Assembly (NCBI GenBank): GCA_024138025.1
Contig: JAMXBD010001100.1
Span: 421,256 to 485,255, forward strand
Source of the DNA: Combretum micranthum
Lineage: Eukaryota > Streptophyta > Magnoliopsida > Myrtales > Combretaceae
Direction of reading: 5' to 3'
Length of the DNA: 64,000 bases
Positions within the stretch are counted from its first letter, which is position 1; every line of letters begins with the position of its first letter. Position numbers and translations under genes: made by a program. The notes under the pieces are model-generated. The model did no database searches. It saw only the letters and a program-made list of their open reading frames with translations, and was not told where the DNA came from. Positions 60,216 through 64,000 of this stretch are shown here, piece by piece.

Positions 60216-61311
60216 CCAGATCTCGTCCGCTTCATCCGACGGTCAGGTTAAATCCGTATTATTTTATTATATTTTTATTATAATTAATTTCAGAAAATAA
60301 TAAAATATAAAAAATTCATAAAAAACTAGAAAAATCAAAAATTATTTTTCACATGAATTTATTTTTTTTTATATTTTTGAATATTTTTGAATATTTTTAA
60401 TATGTATTTATACATAAATTGCCTTAGAAATGCATATTTAATGCATGAAAAATAATTTTAATATATTGTAAATTATTCTGATATATTGTGAATTTATGTG
60501 ATGATTTTTTTAATAAAAAAATAAAATAATAAAAAAAATAAAAAATAAAAAAAATAATAAAATTGGATTTTCTAAAGAACAAAATTTCTTAAAAAAAAAA
60601 TAATTTTCGGACTTAGAAAAATATGTTTTCATAAAATAAAAATCAATTGATTAGATCATAGGATCATCAAAAATGATTTTTACAAAAACTTGAAAATTTA
60701 ATGAACTTAAAATGAAAAGAGTTCAAAAAATTAAAATTGATCAACAAATTAAGGTTCTTTTTAAAAGAACTACGTTTTGTCGATCTCGATTAGCGAGTAC
60801 GTAGGCACCCGGAGCGACATAAAAATAAAAAAAAATGTTTTTGGGAATAACTATTTTGTAAGTATAATATGTTTTTGTTGATATTCATATTCTAAAAAAA
60901 ATAATAAAATGAATAAAAGCACATAAAAAAATGAATAATGTGATTTGTGAATATTGTTTCATAATGTTTCATTTGAATTTTTGAGCATGAAAAGGATAAA
61001 GTATAATTTTAAAAATTCCAAAAGTGGTAACCATTTGGTTTTAATAGGTTAGCCCCCAATCCATGATATCTGGTTTTTTTTAAAGTTTGGTTTTTTAAAT
61101 CAAATTTTCGCAGACTAGTAGCTAAGTTAGGATCAACGACCCATTGATCCTAGCTTTTATTTTTTCCTGATTTATATCGGTGGCGACTCTAAAAAGTTTT
61201 CAAATTTTTCTTTTAACCCTAGTCGAGGATTCATGTTAAATGGGTTCGGGTTTAATGTGAATCGGGTTAGGAGAAATGAACCAGATAATGGAAAATCCTG
61301 GCTCGACAGCT

Positions 61312-61329
61312 TGGCGACTCCACTGGGGA
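61312..61329 (+). other. Primer binding site, Arg-tRNA
   Basis: TGGCGACTCCACTGGGGA is complementary to the 3' end of plant Arg-tRNA(ACG), as recalled (...TCCCCAGTGGAGTCGCCA). An Arg-tRNA primer is characteristic of Ogre-type Tat elements. Confidence 0.85.
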
Positions 61330-61886
61330 CTTCAAAATTTTTTTTTAAAAAAAAGAGGGCTAGCCACTTAGGAATTTTAAATTTTAAATTTATCCTTGCT
61401 CAATTTTTGTGAATATATGATTCTTTGTATATTATATTGAATAATTGTTTTTGTAAATATATATTGACCTTACAAATGTAAAAATAAAAAAATAAAAAAA
61501 GAAGAGAGTTTGTTTTATGATTTGCATTTGCATTTGCATTAGCATAAATGTGTGCTAGATACGGTCGTACCAGGGCCGTCTTAAGAGCCTAAGCGATGAG
61601 GACGAAGTAAGGTCCTAGGGCTGTGGCTTTCCACCCTCTAGATCAAGAAATGTCCTCCCACTCCGGTTTAGTACCACTAAATCGGGGAACCTATAGAACC
61701 CTACCAAATCATGCATTCATTAGCATGGGATATGACCAACTTTTTCTAAAAAAAAATGAAGTTGAAATATAAATGTATATATGTAAATACTCTTTTTTTT
61801 TCTAAAAAAAAAATATAAAAGCTGTCAGAAATTAAAAAAAAAATTTTGTAAATATTAGCTTATACCTTTTAAAAAATTTTCAGAAA
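61330..61886 (+). other. Tat/Ogre-like 5' leader
   Basis: AT-rich with A/T homopolymers and a TTTGCA triple repeat near 61521-61542. 61550-61740 is better balanced and may be a structured RNA part. No frame is supported. Confidence 0.5.
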
Positions 61887-63403
61887 ATGATGTCTTCAAC
61901 CGACAGTAGCGATAGCTTATGGGCTCGCCTTATTAGAGAAAATCGAGTGGAACCTTTCAAGGATCCAATGCTCCTACTGGACCGATGGTTTGTCAGTTTT
62001 AGTCCAGTCCAAAAGTCATTCATTGAGGATAGATTAGGCCCAATCCTCAGCCTACCAAAGATCCATGTTCCATTCACCATGTTCCGGCCCTCACTCATCT
62101 ATGGGAACCTGAAGAAGCTGTCTTCCGTTTGGGTCAGCATGTACTTAGCCCAACCATTGAGGAATATACTAGACTACTCCAAGCACCTCCTACCTCTGAA
62201 GGAATCTATGTTCCAAACTTCAAGCATAGCCCGGTCCGTGTTATATCAGAGTTTTTGGGGATCAAGAGGGGACCAATAATTGAAGCTATCAATGATTGCA
62301 ATGAATATTGCATCCGCTAACCACACTGATGGACTGGTTTGGAACTCCTGAATACTTTAAAAGCAACCGATCCACTTTCAGTATACCACTTGAAGTTTGG
62401 GAAGAAAACCGGGTTAATGCCTTCATAGTAGCTGCTTTTGCAACCATTCTCTTCCCTAATGGCAATTTGTTCATCCACTTCCGGGTCATAGAGCTGGTTT
62501 CTCAATATTTAGCTGGCAAATCCTATGTTCCCGCTCTTCTAGCCGAACAAGTCCGTAGTCTGAATCACATCAAGTCTAAAGGACAAGGCAAGTTCAAAGC
62601 AAGCATGCACTTACTGATGGTTTGGTTTGCTAGCCACATTAAGCAATACGGAAAAGACTTGGCTAATGGATCCCTCATCATGAAATATGATCTCATCCAA
62701 TCTTTGCTGAAAGGGTCCACATGGAAGATGATCATCCTCTATGGGATATAATTGCCATTCTTGAAGACATGCCACCTGAAGACATGATGTGGCAAGCTCG
62801 CTGGTTCAAAAGCCCTGCAGCCATCCTAAGTTGCAAGGAATACATGGCAGTACCCCTAATTGGACTCACCGGCTGTACTGGTTATTATCCTCAAGTGTTA
62901 TCAGACAGTATGGTATGCTGCAAGATATTACTGTCAAGCCTAATTTGGAGCAAGTCACTCTAGATTATTTGGATCCAACCAAATACTACCAGCTAAAGAA
63001 TTCAAGCTAAATCAAATCCGAGCTATATGGGAAAATAGAGAGGTGAAGCCGGTTTTTGAAGTCGAGCCAGAAAGTAAGGAAACCAAGAAGTATAGAGCAA
63101 CCAGGTGGTATGTGGCTAGCCAAATGAAGAAGAATAAGGATATTCGATATGAAGCTCCCGATATCCTTCAACCAGCACCATCGGAACCTGACCCTGAAAC
63201 AATGCTTACATGGAAGCTGTTTCGGCTCGCCTGGAAGTATGTCACCGAGATTTCCAAGAAAGAGAGAGGGAAATGGTGGATCGCCTGCAAAGTGCTGGAA
63301 GCAGAATTGCATTCTTAGAGGCGAGTTGAAGGCAGCTCAAAAGAAAATTCTAGCCCTGGAAGACAAGATTGTTTGCCCCACTAAGACAAGAAGACTGGTT
63401 TAG
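61887..63403 (+). pseudogene. Tat/Ogre-like ORF1 protein, frameshifted
   Basis: A frame starts MMSSTDSSDSLWARLIREN at 61887, and the matching protein then jumps between frames about five times. The recognisable block ALTHLWEPEEAVF, LGQHVLSPTIEEY (frame of 62129-62320) recalls the aminotransferase-like/plant-mobile or DUF7745-type domain seen in ORF1 of Ogre elements. The frames 62308-62751, 62721-62963, 62789-63010 and 63043-63318 continue it (WKLFRLAWKYVTEISKKERG near the end, then LKAAQKKILALEDKI). An extra frame before gag is a hallmark of Ogre/Tat. Its function is unknown. Single-base losses explain all breaks. Confidence 0.75.
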
Positions 63404-63690
63404 TTGGTTTAGGTTTAGTCCTTAGGAATCAAGGTTCTTTGAAACCATTAGAAAGTATTTAATTCAGTCACTAGGAAATAAGGTTTCTAAACCATTAGAA
63501 GTTTTTGTTATGTTAAACATTATCTTTTAATACAAATGTTTTTTTTAAATCATTGGTCAATATCCCCATTTGCATCTGTGATAGCATATCTGCATTCTTG
63601 CATATGTATATTAATTCATTTATTCTTTAAAAAAAATATTAATAAATAATAAATGTCCAGGTCTAGCAAATTCGAGTTTAAGTCAAACTT
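63404..63690 (+). other. Spacer between ORF1 and gag
   Basis: AT-rich, with a local direct repeat (GTCCTTAGGAATCAAGGTTCTTTGAAACCATTAGAA versus GTCACTAGGAAATAAGGTTTCTAAACCATTAGAA in shortened form, 63418-63500). No gene. Confidence 0.6.
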
Positions 63691-63719
63691 GAAAGATAGC
63701 GTCCAAGCCGGTTAGGAGC

Positions 63720-64000
63720 CCTATTGTTACCAGATCCCGAGCTAAGATGTCTAACACCGGAGCAACCCCACAGACCAGACCAATGAGCAAAGACTCAACA
63801 CCGTGGAACAAACCCTCCTTGGAATTGCTGAACAGATGCAGGCTTTAACACAGAGTCTTGCACAACTTAAGACCCCCACAACTTCTGAAGAATCTCAAGG
63901 CACAGAAAGGAAAAGAAATTGAAGGACAGCTTATTCAGCAAGAGGAGTCACCAAATGAGTTTAATGCGGCTGAGTTGAAGAAAGAACTGGAAGCTCAGGC
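63720..64000 (+). pseudogene. gag: Start of Tat/Ogre-like gag (runs off the window)
   Basis: A frame with NEQRLNTVEQTLLGIAEQMQ and ALTQSLAQLKTP near 63785-63875 forms the N-terminal coiled coil typical of Tat gag. A shift near 63900 and a stop in GGAAAAGAAATTGAAGG break it. The rest of gag and pol lies downstream of the window. Confidence 0.6.

Larger units (their letters stand above)
58850..61308 (+). repeat. 5' LTR of a Tat/Ogre-like Gypsy element
   Basis: Starts TGTAGACACCCAATTTT (58850) and ends CCTGGCTCGACA (61308), four bases before an Arg-tRNA primer site. The 2459-bp LTR is mostly AT-rich but contains a GC-rich island at 59705-60240 with a 27-bp tandem array. The 3' LTR lies beyond the window. 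TGTAGACACC is a start I recall for plant Tat-type LTRs. Confidence 0.88.

Noticed and set aside
61585..61615. Hammerhead-ribozyme-like words (GCGATGAGGACGAAG) in the Tat leader
   Set aside because: The conserved CTGATGA and GAAA core elements are not intact and I could not form the three stems. Resemblance only.

Overview
This is an AT-rich, repeat-dominated piece of a flowering-plant nuclear genome, most likely a eudicot. The evidence is the transposon content: a Tekay/Del-type chromovirus, a Sirevirus-type Copia element, the 5' part of a Tat/Ogre-type Gypsy element with an Arg-tRNA primer site, a TAA-flanked MITE, a hAT transposase relic and SINE-like traces. I see no convincing host protein-coding gene, no tRNA or rRNA gene and no CRISPR array. 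Almost every long open frame belongs to a transposable element or is a low-complexity shadow.

Layout. 1-2787: AT-rich DNA holding a minus-strand relic of a plant transposon-associated domain. 2788-6497: solo LTR of the Tekay-like superfamily. 6990-8960: heavily mutated plus-strand hAT transposase. 9251-~14295: a 3'-truncated LTR of a second Tekay-like subfamily. 14300-20320: non-coding DNA with a MITE, a SINE-like relic and several local tandem duplications. 20324-~21960: a divergent LTR-like fragment. 22483-27104: another solo LTR with a perfect 5-bp target duplication. 28880-29945 and 30105-30670 plus 43678-44165: an old tandem duplication whose second copy was split by the Copia element. 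30671-43672: Sirevirus-like Copia element with both LTRs, duplication CAATA, degenerate gag, RT and RNase H, but no integrase. A 4.77-kb solo LTR (32982-37752, duplication GAAAC) is nested in its gag. 44340-56900: structurally complete minus-strand Tekay chromovirus with about 3.25-kb LTRs, duplication ATCAT, iMet primer site, polypurine tract, gag with three zinc knuckles, protease, RT/RNase H, integrase and chromodomain-type tail. 58850-64000 (window edge): LTR, Arg-tRNA primer site, frameshifted ORF1 and the first part of gag of a Tat/Ogre-like element.

History. The tandem duplication at 28.9-30.7 kb came first, then the Copia insertion, then the nested solo LTR. The two LTRs of the chromovirus are almost identical and differ mainly by 1-3-base indels, so it is the youngest large insertion. 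The same kind of indel breaks its pol frames, which suggests that some 'mutations' are consensus errors in the assembly. Recombination between LTRs has been frequent: three solo LTRs of one superfamily sit in 64 kb beside a single complete copy. All boundaries, target duplications and primer sites were read by eye. Lineage names rest on recalled motifs and were not checked by a search.
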